From assembly GCF_028288225.1 (NCBI RefSeq), contig NZ_JAQBOC010000072.1, forward strand, positions 1-64,000: a DNA stretch of 64,000 nucleotides, read 5' to 3'. Positions 1-7,469 of this stretch are shown here, one piece after another (within the stretch, counting starts at the first letter, position 1; every line of letters starts with the position of its first letter). Made by a program: the position numbers and the translations under genes. This DNA comes from Mucilaginibacter sp. Lineage in GTDB: Bacteria > Bacteroidota > Bacteroidia > Sphingobacteriales > Sphingobacteriaceae. Under the pieces are notes generated by a model. It ran no database searches. It was not told where the DNA came from and saw only the letters and a list, made by a program, of their open reading frames with translations.

Positions 1-145
1 TTTGGGCTAATCCGACAAAATCGTTGCTGCCTGTTAACAATACCGGAATTGACTGTTCCTGGATTGGCGTAGGATTTTCAAATCCTAACTCAGAGATGGC
101 ATTAACAATATCATGACGGATTCCCAGATTAATAAATGGGTTCAT
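1..145 (-). CDS. DEAD-box RNA helicase, N-terminus only (cut by window edge)
   Basis: The minus strand reads 48 codons from an ATG at 145 to the window edge without a stop. The peptide contains the Q motif of DEAD-box ATP-dependent RNA helicases: an aromatic in GFENPTPIQ (about residues 21-29) followed by the conserved Gln, then the run into the Walker A region (GLAQ is the expected lead-in to TGTGKT, which lies outside the window). The Q motif recognises adenine of ATP. The family unwinds structured RNA in ribosome assembly or mRNA decay. Which paralogue this is (RhlE, DeaD or CsdA type) cannot be told from 48 residues. A well-formed promoter lies upstream at 187-217. Confidence 0.85.
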   Translation of the reverse strand, partial: MNPFINLGIRHDIVNAISELGFENPTPIQEQSIPVLLTGSNDFVGLAQ

Positions 146-186
146 GAATTTAAATAACGAATTTGACTACATCGCCAAATCGGGCG

Positions 187-217
187 CAAAGGTATCCATT
201 ATTATTTACAATTCAAA
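187..217 (-). promoter_or_regulatory. Bacteroidota-type promoter of the helicase gene
   Basis: On the minus strand TTTG (217-214) is followed after exactly 19 nt by TACCTTTG (194-187). This matches the Bacteroidota primary sigma consensus TTTG-N19-TAnnTTTG. It would start transcription near 183, leaving a leader of about 40 nt before the helicase ATG at 145. Confidence 0.75.
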
Positions 218-315
218 TACCAATTTTGAAATTTATGATAATGATATTTTATCGGTATAAAACATTACTTTTTAGACAATTATCATATATTTATTGAAAG
301 TTTACCTTTTACAAC

Positions 316-1185
316 ATGAAACTAAGAATCGTCATCCTCCTCATTTTAAGCATTTTTATAAAATCCAGCTTTGCACAACAAGGTGCATCGCCATTTGATA
401 CTACCAAATATGGTAAAAATGCAGCAGTTGGCAAATATGCCGACATCCGCGGATTTAAAATGTATTATGAAACTTATGGTAAGGGCGAACCCCTGCTCAT
501 AATCCATGGCAATGGCGGCTCTATCAATAACTTTTTATACCAGATCCCCTATTTCGCCAAAAACTACCAGGTAATAATTGCCGATAGCCGGGCGCAGGGA
601 AAATCAATTGATCATGCAGATTCATTAAGCTATGAAATGATGACCGATGACCTGAATGCCTTGCTGGATAAACTGAACTTAAAACAGTGTTATGTAATAG
701 GATGGAGCGATGGCGGCATTAACGGTTTACTTCTGGCTATTCATCACCCTGATAAAGTAAAGAAACTTGCTGTAACCGGCGCAAATTTATGGCCCGATAC
801 CAGCGCGGTTGATCCCTTTGTTTATAACTACGCTTTAAATTTGAATTTGAAAGGTCAGGATACTATTAAAAAAATAAAGAATGTAACGCCTGAAATGAAG
901 AACCAGATTAAATTGTTACACTTGCTAACTTATGAACCGCATATTAAATTATCGGATGTAAAAAAGATAAGCTGCCCTACCCTTGTTATAGGTGGCGATC
1001 ATGATGTGATACAAACAAAGCATACTATGCTGATAGCGGAAACCATTCCCAATTCCTATTTGTGGATCTTACCAAACTCCGGCCATTCAACACCTATATA
1101 CTATAAAGATATGTTTAACCAGGTAGTAGGAGATTTCTTCACGAAGCCTTATAGGAAGATTGAAGGATACGGAAGGTTTAATTAA
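316..1185 (+). CDS. Secreted alpha/beta-fold hydrolase
   Basis: 289 residues. A hydrophobic N-terminus (residues 1-20, ending SSFA-QQ) is a signal peptide, so the enzyme should act outside the cytoplasm. The alpha/beta hydrolase features are complete: oxyanion loop HGNGG near residue 64, nucleophile elbow G-W-S131-D-G-G, acid D230 in GGDHD, and His257 in NSGHS. Spacing fits the usual Ser-Asp-His order. The substrate is not predictable; esterases, lactonases and dehalogenase-like enzymes share this layout. The gene stands alone, with a repeat-bearing spacer downstream and a divergent helicase upstream. Confidence 0.85.
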   Translation: MKLRIVILLILSIFIKSSFAQQGASPFDTTKYGKNAAVGKYADIRGFKMYYETYGKGEPLLIIHGNGGSINNFLYQIPYFAKNYQVIIADSRAQGKSIDHADSLSYEMMTDDLNALLDKLNLKQCYVIGWSDGGINGLLLAIHHPDKVKKLAVTGANLWPDTSAVDPFVYNYALNLNLKGQDTIKKIKNVTPEMKNQIKLLHLLTYEPHIKLSDVKKISCPTLVIGGDHDVIQTKHTMLIAETIPNSYLWILPNSGHSTPIYYKDMFNQVVGDFFTKPYRKIEGYGRFN

Positions 1186-1187
1186 AG

Positions 1188-1304
1188 TAGTTGATTGGGT
1201 TGATTAAGTGAGTGGTTGACTAGGTTGAAAGAATGCGAGCAATTGAATTTTCACCTTCAAAAACTTAATCAACTCAATCCAACCAAATCTAACTTAATCA
1301 ACTT
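1188..1304. repeat. Dispersed inverted repeat, TTGATTAAGT family
   Basis: The left arm is built of GTTGATT/GTTGATTAAGT units (1189-1229). The right arm holds the complementary ACTTAATCAAC and AACTCAATCCAACC units (1254-1304). The same words recur at 36666-36774 and 45095-45149. It fills the space between two converging genes. Confidence 0.7.
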
Positions 1305-1310
1305 TTCACG

Positions 1311-1778
1311 CTACCTCAACCTATCCGCCGATTTCACCAGCTTTTCATCCGCTTTTATTGCACGGATACCCAGCAGAATAAACAACATACTTAGCGAGGA
1401 AAGAAAAAGGCCGATCCCCCAATTATGCGTATCGATCTGAATACTGCCCATTATTTTTTTTGCCGCTTGTGATAACCAGAAGCTATAGCCAACAATTACC
1501 AATAGTGCACTGTAGCACAGAGCAACTTGTTGTTTGCGATTTTTATATAAAAATATAATAACCAATGGTATTAAGCCAATAAGGGCTGTAGCAATGGTAA
1601 GGCCCGCAAAAAATTCCGTATGGGTATTTTGTCCGTTCACATCCTGGTAAACACCGGTAACCATAAGGGTAATGGGTTTGCCACCTGTATAAATGTTGTG
1701 TACCAATGGGAAAAGAAACAGGGCAAACAGGGCAAGGCTGGCAAGCAAAAGATAAATGCTTTGTATTCGTTGTAACAT
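1311..1778 (-). CDS. DUF4293 family membrane protein
   Basis: 155 residues with four predicted membrane helices (about 7-25, 57-77, 86-104, 118-138). The opening MLQRIQSIYLLLA is the characteristic start of the DUF4293 family, found almost only in Bacteroidota and of unknown function. The N-terminal helix is short and followed by a periplasmic loop with a predicted beta segment. The ATG at 1778 fits the family start. It converges with the upstream hydrolase gene and has no partner within 180 bases on its own side. Confidence 0.8.
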   Translation of the reverse strand: MLQRIQSIYLLLASLALFALFLFPLVHNIYTGGKPITLMVTGVYQDVNGQNTHTEFFAGLTIATALIGLIPLVIIFLYKNRKQQVALCYSALLVIVGYSFWLSQAAKKIMGSIQIDTHNWGIGLFLSSLSMLFILLGIRAIKADEKLVKSADRLR

Positions 1779-1800
1779 ATAATTAATTTATCTAACAAAG

Positions 1801-1907
1801 ATAGATAAGAGTCAAGACATTAGCGTCAAGAATCAGGAGAAAAACAATGTAAACCAATTATTGGGGTTATCTTCCTGTCTCCTGGTTCATCGCTCTTAAT
1901 TCTTATT
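1801..1907. repeat. Imperfect dispersed repeat, GTCAAGA/AATCAGGAG family
   Basis: Words such as AGAGTCAAGACATTAG and GTCAAGAATCAGGAG are followed by partly complementary TCCTGTCTCCTGGTTC and TCTTAATTCTT. Similar words occur at 58173-58316, so this is probably a decayed member of the same family. It lies between two divergent genes. Confidence 0.5.
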
Positions 1908-1966
1908 TATTAAGTATCAATTAAATATTGTAATTTTAATGACTTTAACCCCTGATATAAATTGAT

Positions 1967-2485
1967 ATGAGCGATTCATTATCTTCTTCCTTGCAACCTA
2001 AAGATGTGCGTATGGACGACTACCTGTTAAAAAAAACATTCCTTGAGCATTTAAATTACATTTATTATGGCAAGAGGCATCTTATTGATTTTTTTGTTGA
2101 AGTCAAAGACATAGCAACCTTATCGGTGTTAAAACATGCCATAGAGGAAGCCATTGACGATAACGAGAGCCAGATAAAACAGATGGATGATATATATACA
2201 GCGATAAAAGAAGCACCATCCAAAACAAATACACTCGGTATAAAAGCCCTAACCCTTGAAGCGTACCTTGCCGCAATAAAAGCGGGTAAAACCCCGCTGG
2301 AACGCGATGTATTTATCCTTTTTTATCTGCAGCAAATTGAAGGAATTGAAGTTACCTATTTTAAAGTATTAAAGAACCTGGCCAAAGCCATAGGTTACAG
2401 TAATTCTTTTTTAGATCAGCCTTTTGATACCGCCGTTGAGAACAAGATTTTGTTTGAGTCGATTTATCAGGAGTATATTTCTTAG
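1967..2485 (+). CDS. DUF892 (YciE/YciF-like) ferritin-like protein
   Basis: 172 residues, largely helical. The pattern matches the DUF892 ferritin-like domain: a first helix with FLEHLNYIYYGKRHL, an HAIEEAIDDNESQ helix, and a C-terminal helix pair containing FYLQQIEGIEVTYFKVL. The Glu/His residues that would line a di-iron site are present (E and H in the first and second helices, E near QQIEGIE). Family members are stress-induced, but their activity is not settled. No signal peptide is seen, so it is cytoplasmic. The gene stands alone. Confidence 0.75.
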   Translation: MSDSLSSSLQPKDVRMDDYLLKKTFLEHLNYIYYGKRHLIDFFVEVKDIATLSVLKHAIEEAIDDNESQIKQMDDIYTAIKEAPSKTNTLGIKALTLEAYLAAIKAGKTPLERDVFILFYLQQIEGIEVTYFKVLKNLAKAIGYSNSFLDQPFDTAVENKILFESIYQEYIS

Positions 2486-2643
2486 GTTGTTGAAAAGTTG
2501 TAATGTTGAAAGGTTTTAATGTTAGAAAAATAAAAATATCGAATTCCGGGCGATTTCATCATTTTATGTATTCATAATTAAACTAACCGACACGTATTGA
2601 TCCAAAACTTTACAACATTTCAACCTTCCAACATTCCAACTTC
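2486..2643. repeat. Dispersed inverted repeat, GTTGGAAAGTTGTAATGTTG family
   Basis: The left arm (2486-2527) carries GTTGAAAAGTTGTAATGTTG; the right arm (2601-2643) carries the complementary ACTTTACAACATTTCAACC and CCAACATTCCAAC. A half copy lies at 18669-18715. The right arm runs up to the truA promoter box. Confidence 0.7.
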
Positions 2644-2648
2644 CTCAC

Positions 2649-2656
2649 TACCTTTG
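2649..2656 (+). promoter_or_regulatory. -7 box of truA, four bases before the start
   Basis: TACCTTTG is an exact TAnnTTTG box ending 4 nt before the GTG start at 2661, which predicts a leaderless or nearly leaderless mRNA. No TTTG is present 19 nt upstream, where the dispersed repeat arm lies. Confidence 0.5.
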
Positions 2657-2660
2657 CCGC

Positions 2661-3416
2661 GTGACCAAACAACGTTATTTTATTGAACTTTCGTATGATG
2701 GAACAAACTACCATGGCTGGCAGATCCAGCAAAATGCGGTTAGTGTACAGGAAGTATTAAATAAAAGTTTATCTATTGTGTTACGTCAGCAAATTGAAAC
2801 ATTAGGCTGCGGACGAACGGATACAGGTGTACATGCGAAAGAGTTTTTTGCACATTTTGATTTTGAGACCATAGACCATGGACTATGGACTATGGACGAA
2901 ACGAGTACAATTTTAAGAAGTTTAAATTCCATCCTCCCCAAAGACATCGCTATAAAAAAAATCTTCCCGGTTGCTGCTGAAGCCCATGCGCGGTTTGATG
3001 CAACTTTACGCAGCTATGAATACCATATCCATTTTAATAAAGACCCGTTTAAAAATGGTTACTCCTGGGAGCTGCGGGATAAACCGGATGTTGATTTGAT
3101 GAACAAAGCTGCGGCTATTATTATGGAGCATACTGATTTTAGCTGCTTCAGTAAATCAAATACACAGGTAAAGACCAATATTTGTAAAATCTCAAAAGCG
3201 GAATGGGCTATTAAGGGCGATGGAATAGTATTCCACATCTCTGCCGACCGTTTTTTGCGTAATATGGTGCGCGCTATAGTAGGCACATTGCTTATGGTTG
3301 GCAAACACGAAATTGAACCTGAAACAGTACGTTCTATCATCGAGAGCAAAAATCGCAGCAACGCAGGCATGTCAGTACCGGCAGGGGGATTATATTTAAC
3401 TGAGGTAAAATATTAG
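2661..3416 (+). CDS. truA: tRNA pseudouridine(38-40) synthase TruA
   Basis: 251 residues, close to the usual TruA length. The start is GTG; the canonical opening RYFIELSYDGTNYHGWQIQ follows within four residues. The catalytic Asp is D54 in the GRTDTGVHA motif, and the C-terminal FLRNMVRAIVGTLLMVG block is intact. The enzyme isomerises uridines 38-40 in tRNA anticodon stems. Odd feature: residues 70-79 (TIDHGLWTMD) are encoded by a palindromic repeat word (2867-2897) sitting between the FDF strand and the LNSILPKDI segment, a variable loop in the family. The reading frame is kept. Confidence 0.95.
   Translation: MTKQRYFIELSYDGTNYHGWQIQQNAVSVQEVLNKSLSIVLRQQIETLGCGRTDTGVHAKEFFAHFDFETIDHGLWTMDETSTILRSLNSILPKDIAIKKIFPVAAEAHARFDATLRSYEYHIHFNKDPFKNGYSWELRDKPDVDLMNKAAAIIMEHTDFSCFSKSNTQVKTNICKISKAEWAIKGDGIVFHISADRFLRNMVRAIVGTLLMVGKHEIEPETVRSIIESKNRSNAGMSVPAGGLYLTEVKY
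2867..2897. repeat. Palindromic repeat word inside truA
   Basis: GACCATAGACCATGG is followed by ACTATGGACTATGGAC, a self-complementary tandem of CTATGGAC units. It is a close variant of the intergenic CTATGAAC repeat at 33684-33789. The length (31 bp) and phase leave the truA frame open. Confidence 0.7.
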
Positions 3417-3440
3417 CCCCCTAACCCCCTAAAGGGGGAA
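3416..3440. repeat. GC-rich palindromic repeat, left arm
   Basis: GCCCCCTAACCCCC then TAAAGGGGGAA directly follows the truA stop. The inverted partner is at 3508-3542, inside the next gene. Confidence 0.65.
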
Positions 3441-3469
3441 TAAATGAAATGAGTTTTAAGAATTAAAGG

Positions 3470-3477
3470 TAACTTTG
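3470..3477 (+). promoter_or_regulatory. -7 box of the ABC exporter gene
   Basis: TAACTTTG matches TAnnTTTG and ends 8 nt before the GTG at 3486. This supports GTG as the start even though the following codons come from a repeat. Confidence 0.45.
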
Positions 3478-3485
3478 AATTATAA

Positions 3486-5336
3486 GTGAGCAACGATAAA
3501 AATAGCAATTCAAAAGTTCCCCCTTCAGGGGGCGGAGGGGGCATTACCGGTAAAGCGCTTGATTGGAAACTGCTAAGGCGGGTAATGCGTTATGTTAAAC
3601 CGTATAATGTTACCTTTATCATAGCGGCGTTTTTAACCATCTTTTTGGCGGTCAATGCGCTGGTTCAGCCTATACTGATCCAGAAAACGCTTGACGATTA
3701 TATTTTAAAAGATAACTACGGCGGTTTGGTCTTTATGGTTGAGCTGATGATAGCCCAACTTGTTATTCAAACCGCCGCCCAATATTATCAAACTTATTTA
3801 ACCAATTCACTGGGGCAATCCGTTATCCGCGATCTTAGGATCGATATATTCAACCATATCACAAGTCTGCGCCTGAAGTACTTCGACCGCACACCTATCG
3901 GGATGCTGATTACGCGCACAGTATCAGACCTGGAAACCATTGCAGATATTTTTTCGGAAGGCCTGATATCTATTATGGGCGATCTGCTGCTGGTTGTTGC
4001 TATTATAGGGTACATGATATTTAAAGATTGGAAGCTTGCCTTCATTACGCTTATCCCGATGCCTTTTTTGTTCCTGTCTACCTATGTTTTTAAGGAGGCT
4101 ATCAAATCATCCTTCCAGGAGGTGCGTACACAGGTTGCGCATCTGAACACTTTTTTGGCCGAGCACATTTCGGGGATGAGCGTTATCCAGATTTTTGCCC
4201 GGGAGGACCAGGAGATGCGAAAATTTAAAGCCGTTAACGGGAAATACAGGGATGCGAATATCCGCTCAAACTGGTATTATTCTATATTTTTCCCGGTGGT
4301 TGAAATATTGTTTGCCTGCTGTATGGGCCTAATGGTATGGTATGGTTGTAAGAGGATCCTGAGCGATCAGCAATTAAGGGCTATCTCAGCATCGCCAAAC
4401 GGGGTTACCCCCGGGATGATCCTGGAATTTATAGTTTACTTAAATATACTTTTCAGGCCCATCCGCCAGCTGGCTGATAAATTTAACACCCTGCAAATGG
4501 GCATGGTCGGTGCCGACCGCATCTTTAAAGTTTTGGATACAGATGAGATAGCTATTAACACCGGGAAATTAAATCCCGCTGTTTTGCAAGGCGAGATAGA
4601 ATTTAATAATGTTTGGTTTGCCTACAATGATGAGAACTGGGTTTTAAAAGACATCAGCTTTCACTTGCAGCCGGGCAAAACCCTGGCGCTGGTTGGTGCA
4701 ACCGGTGCCGGCAAATCGTCAACCATAAACATCCTGAACCGCTTTTATGAGATTGGCAAAGGAGAGGTTAAAGTTGATGGTATAGATATAAGGGAATATG
4801 ATGTTGACTATCTGCGCTCGCATATTGCAACCGTTATACAGGATGTTTTTTTGTTTACAGACACTATTGCCAACAACATCAGCCTTAGCAATACGGAAAT
4901 AACACGCGAGCAGATCATCGCGGCAGCAAAAGATGTTGGCGCACATGAGTTTATAGAGCGGCTACCGGGGGGGTATGATTATAATGTGATGGAAAGAGGC
5001 TCAACTCTTTCGGCAGGGCAGTCGCAGTTAATTTCTTTTATCAGGGCATTGGTGTACAATCCCACTATCCTTGTGCTGGATGAAGCTACCTCATCTGTTG
5101 ATACTGAGACAGAGATCCTGATCCAAAATGCCATCAGCAAGCTTATGCAGGGCCGTACAGCTATTGTAATTGCTCACCGCCTGTCAACCATTCAAAATGC
5201 CGATAAAATTATAGTACTTGATCATGGCGAGATAAAAGAAATGGGCACCCATCAGGAGCTTCTGCGCATTGAAGACGGCTACTATCGTAAGCTTTACGAT
5301 TTGCAATTTAATTCAGCGGGGATTGTGAAGGAGTAA
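3486..5336 (+). CDS. ABC-type exporter, fused permease and ATPase (MsbA-like)
   Basis: 616 residues with the half-transporter layout. Six membrane helices lie in the first ~330 residues. The ATPase domain follows: Walker A GATGAGKSS (about 404-412), signature LSAGQ (about 507-511), Walker B ILVLDEATSS (about 527-536) and the H-loop AHRLST (about 561). All ATPase motifs are intact, so it should work as a homodimeric exporter of lipid or drug; the substrate is not predictable. GTG start. Residues 11-19 (VPPSGGGGG) are encoded by a GC-rich palindromic repeat arm and are not part of the family. No in-frame ATG, GTG or TTG follows until within the first helix region, so translation must cross the repeat. 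Confidence 0.9.
   Translation: MSNDKNSNSKVPPSGGGGGITGKALDWKLLRRVMRYVKPYNVTFIIAAFLTIFLAVNALVQPILIQKTLDDYILKDNYGGLVFMVELMIAQLVIQTAAQYYQTYLTNSLGQSVIRDLRIDIFNHITSLRLKYFDRTPIGMLITRTVSDLETIADIFSEGLISIMGDLLLVVAIIGYMIFKDWKLAFITLIPMPFLFLSTYVFKEAIKSSFQEVRTQVAHLNTFLAEHISGMSVIQIFAREDQEMRKFKAVNGKYRDANIRSNWYYSIFFPVVEILFACCMGLMVWYGCKRILSDQQLRAISASPNGVTPGMILEFIVYLNILFRPIRQLADKFNTLQMGMVGADRIFKVLDTDEIAINTGKLNPAVLQGEIEFNNVWFAYNDENWVLKDISFHLQPGKTLALVGATGAGKSSTINILNRFYEIGKGEVKVDGIDIREYDVDYLRSHIATVIQDVFLFTDTIANNISLSNTEITREQIIAAAKDVGAHEFIERLPGGYDYNVMERGSTLSAGQSQLISFIRALVYNPTILVLDEATSSVDTETEILIQNAISKLMQGRTAIVIAHRLSTIQNADKIIVLDHGEIKEMGTHQELLRIEDGYYRKLYDLQFNSAGIVKE
3508..3542. repeat. GC-rich palindromic repeat arm within the ABC exporter gene
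   Basis: AATTCAAAAGTTCCCCC, then TTCAGGGGGCGGAGGGGGC, is the inverse of the arm at 3416-3440. Together the arms bracket the promoter and start codon. This arm is translated as VPPSGGGGG. Confidence 0.65.
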
Positions 5337-5337
5337 A

Positions 5338-5357
5338 GTTCATAGTTGATGGTTCAT
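5338..5357. repeat. Half copy of the CTATGAAC-type repeat
   Basis: GTTCATAGTTGATGGTTCAT is complementary to ATGAACCATCAACTATGAAC in the fuller copy at 33684-33789. It sits between two converging genes. Confidence 0.55.
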
Positions 5358-5387
5358 AAAAAAAAATTCACCAACGCACTGCCGCCT

Positions 5388-7031
5388 CTATTGTTTATTA
5401 AAAACGATATTCTTGATCCTTCCATTAGTCAACTTAAACCCGGAAACTTTATTTTGCCCGTTTTTATAAAATGCGATGTTCCCGTTATAGCTGCTAAAGC
5501 CGCCCGCAATGGCAATATCGGGGTCGAAAGCAAAATCGCCCAAGCGCATGTGGTGTGCAACCAACTTTCCGTTTTCAACTGTAAGACGGTAAGATGCTTC
5601 CAGTTCGGGACTGTAGTAACTGCCTGCATATTCATTAAGCTGCGATAGGTCGGCTTTTATAGGGACTATTCTTTTTGCATTAATGTCCTTGTATTTAAGC
5701 GCACCCGCTTTATCAGTTATGCCGGTAAATGTTACAGAAGCGCCATAAGCCGGCACCCAAAGCGATGTATCTGTTTTTAAATCTGTCGAAAATTTGTTTT
5801 CGCCGTTTGCCTGTACCATTAGTTTGCCGTCTTCAAGGGTAAATGTAGCGTACCAGCCTGTGCCCAATTGATAGGTGCCGGTATATTTTTTTAGTATTGA
5901 GCTGTCGACTTTAATGGTTGGCAAGCTGTTAATATCGGGGCGTGCCGGCCCAGCCTTTAGCTTATGTTTTAAAAACAGCTGCGCAATGGCATCAGCATTT
6001 GCCCCCGAGTCGAAATTACCGTGATTACTTAGCAAGATAATGGAAAGCTTTTCATCCGGGTAATTTGAAATAATGGTCCTGAAACCAGCCCAGCCGCCGT
6101 CGTGCTGTATGTTTCGTATCCCGTTGTTGTCGCCCACTGCCAACCCATAAGCATAGTTATTTTTTTGTCCATTATTAAGCAAATCCGTTTCTATCATTCT
6201 TAAATAAACCGGGTCGCGCTTATCCAACGATCGCTGGAAGTTAATCATCCATTTTGAAAGGTCTTCGGCGGTGGTAACTATTGAGCTTGAGCCCCAGGCC
6301 GTAAGCTCATCATTATTTTTGCTGTAGCCCCGCCCACTAGGCGAATAGGAACCCGCCAAATTTTTCACAACATTCGAATAATCACTCAACACCTGCGATG
6401 AATTCATACCCAGCGGTTTAAATATATTTTCAGCAATCCAATCCGGGAAAGTTTTGCTACTTACTTTGGCCACAATAGCGGCGAGCAGGTTATAGCCGGT
6501 ATTTGAGTAAGAGTACTGCGAACCCGGCTCAAAATCAAGGTCGCGTTGCTTGCTCACCATGCGCATAATATCGTCGTAGCTAAACGCTTCGTCCCAGCGC
6601 CAGCCTGCGGCATGCAGGCCAGCCGGCCAGTCGCGCAAACCACTGGTATGGTGTATAAGGTTGCGGATGGTCATCGGCTTGTTAAACTGCGGCACATCGG
6701 GCAGGTATTTATGGATGTCGTCGTCAGGCGAAATCTTTCCCTGCTGTATCAATGTCGAAATGGCGAACCCTGTAAATTGCTTGGATACCGAAGCAATATC
6801 GAAAACCGTAGTAGTGCTTACCTGTATATTGTATTCAAGGCTGGCCAAACCATAACCCTTTTTAAAAACAACATTGCCATCTTTTATAATTAAAACAGCT
6901 ACGCCGGGGCTGCCAGGTTGCGTGTAAGCTTTAAAAACAGAATCTATTTGTGTTTGCTGCGCCACAGGGATATCTTGCGAGCATCCCGCTACACAGCATA
7001 AAAGCAATAAAAAGGTAAGGTTAATTTTCAT
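5388..7031 (-). CDS. Serine beta-lactamase-like lipoprotein (class C / DD-peptidase fold)
   Basis: 547 residues. The N-terminus is a lipoprotein signal with Cys17 in a VAGC lipobox. The beta-lactamase family domain spans about 25-360, with the nucleophile in S81-V-S-K84, the second motif Y175-S-N177 and an HDGG element in place of KTG. The C-terminal ~170 residues form two repeated beta-rich modules (beginning YTGTYQLG and YAGSYYSP) of the DUF3471 kind. Members include esterases, D-aminopeptidases and PBP-like proteins; a true antibiotic-hydrolysing role is not implied. It converges on the ABC exporter gene. Confidence 0.85.
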   Translation of the reverse strand: MKINLTFLLLLCCVAGCSQDIPVAQQTQIDSVFKAYTQPGSPGVAVLIIKDGNVVFKKGYGLASLEYNIQVSTTTVFDIASVSKQFTGFAISTLIQQGKISPDDDIHKYLPDVPQFNKPMTIRNLIHHTSGLRDWPAGLHAAGWRWDEAFSYDDIMRMVSKQRDLDFEPGSQYSYSNTGYNLLAAIVAKVSSKTFPDWIAENIFKPLGMNSSQVLSDYSNVVKNLAGSYSPSGRGYSKNNDELTAWGSSSIVTTAEDLSKWMINFQRSLDKRDPVYLRMIETDLLNNGQKNNYAYGLAVGDNNGIRNIQHDGGWAGFRTIISNYPDEKLSIILLSNHGNFDSGANADAIAQLFLKHKLKAGPARPDINSLPTIKVDSSILKKYTGTYQLGTGWYATFTLEDGKLMVQANGENKFSTDLKTDTSLWVPAYGASVTFTGITDKAGALKYKDINAKRIVPIKADLSQLNEYAGSYYSPELEASYRLTVENGKLVAHHMRLGDFAFDPDIAIAGGFSSYNGNIAFYKNGQNKVSGFKLTNGRIKNIVFNKQ

Positions 7032-7128
7032 GGAGCTAAGAGTTAACGGCTTCGTTATTAGTTAATGGCACACATAAATATGACCATAAATTTCACAAAG
7101 CGTTGCATTACCCCAAAACTAATTTGCG

Positions 7129-7317
7129 CTATACTTTGCGCTTATCGCCGGGGTGCACCGGCTGCTCTTCCCGCTCGTGCTTTTTAGCAATATCGCCGCC
7201 GTGAGGCTTATCGGCTTTGTATTCACTATCCTCTTTCCTCACCTTACTTTTACTACCCTTATCAACCGGTTTATGTGTTGATGATGGTTTATCAATTGCG
7301 TTTACTGGCTTTGTCAT
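7129..7317 (-). CDS. Small, highly charged hypothetical protein
   Basis: 62 residues, almost wholly Lys, Asp, Glu, His, Pro and Ser, with no hydrophobic core; probably disordered. I do not recognise a family. Support for reality: an ATG start with a promoter-like TTACTTTG 10 nt upstream on the same strand, and no longer overlapping frame. A chance open frame is possible. Confidence 0.4.
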   Translation of the reverse strand: MTKPVNAIDKPSSTHKPVDKGSKSKVRKEDSEYKADKPHGGDIAKKHEREEQPVHPGDKRKV

Positions 7318-7362
7318 AAAAGATTAACAAAGTAAGGGGAGATTTGTTCATTTTCGGTATTT

Positions 7363-7396
7363 TATGTCATTGCAAGCGCTGCGCTGCAATGACATA
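7363..7396. repeat. Palindrome of the GTCATTGC family
   Basis: TATGTCATTGCA and its exact complement TGCAATGACATA flank a 10-nt centre (AGCGCTGCGC). The arm word GTCATTGC is shared with the larger palindromes at 18731-18883 and 43045-44450. Confidence 0.7.
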
Positions 7397-7411
7397 GACA
7401 AGAAAATAGAC

Positions 7412-7448
7412 AAAAATAAAAAAGGCCGCTCTTTTCAGAGAAGCCTTT
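7412..7448 (-). terminator. Rho-independent terminator of the atp operon
   Basis: Read on the minus strand: AAAGGC TT CTCT GAAA AGAG CG GCCTTT followed by TTTATTTTTG. The stem has two paired blocks and a T-rich tail, and lies 21 bases past the atpG stop. Confidence 0.85.
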
Positions 7449-7469
7449 CAATATAAGATTCTTATAAAA

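Noticed and set aside
1216..1440. A 74-codon plus-strand frame between the hydrolase and DUF4293 genes
   Set aside because: It is made of the dispersed repeat and the antisense of the DUF4293 gene.
5346..5648. A 100-codon plus-strand frame
   Set aside because: Antisense to the C-terminal modules of the beta-lactamase-like gene, which has clear motifs and a lipobox.
5388..7031. The beta-lactamase-like gene as an antibiotic-resistance determinant
   Set aside because: The lipoprotein form, HDGG in place of KTG and the C-terminal beta modules fit general serine hydrolases of this fold rather than class C resistance enzymes.
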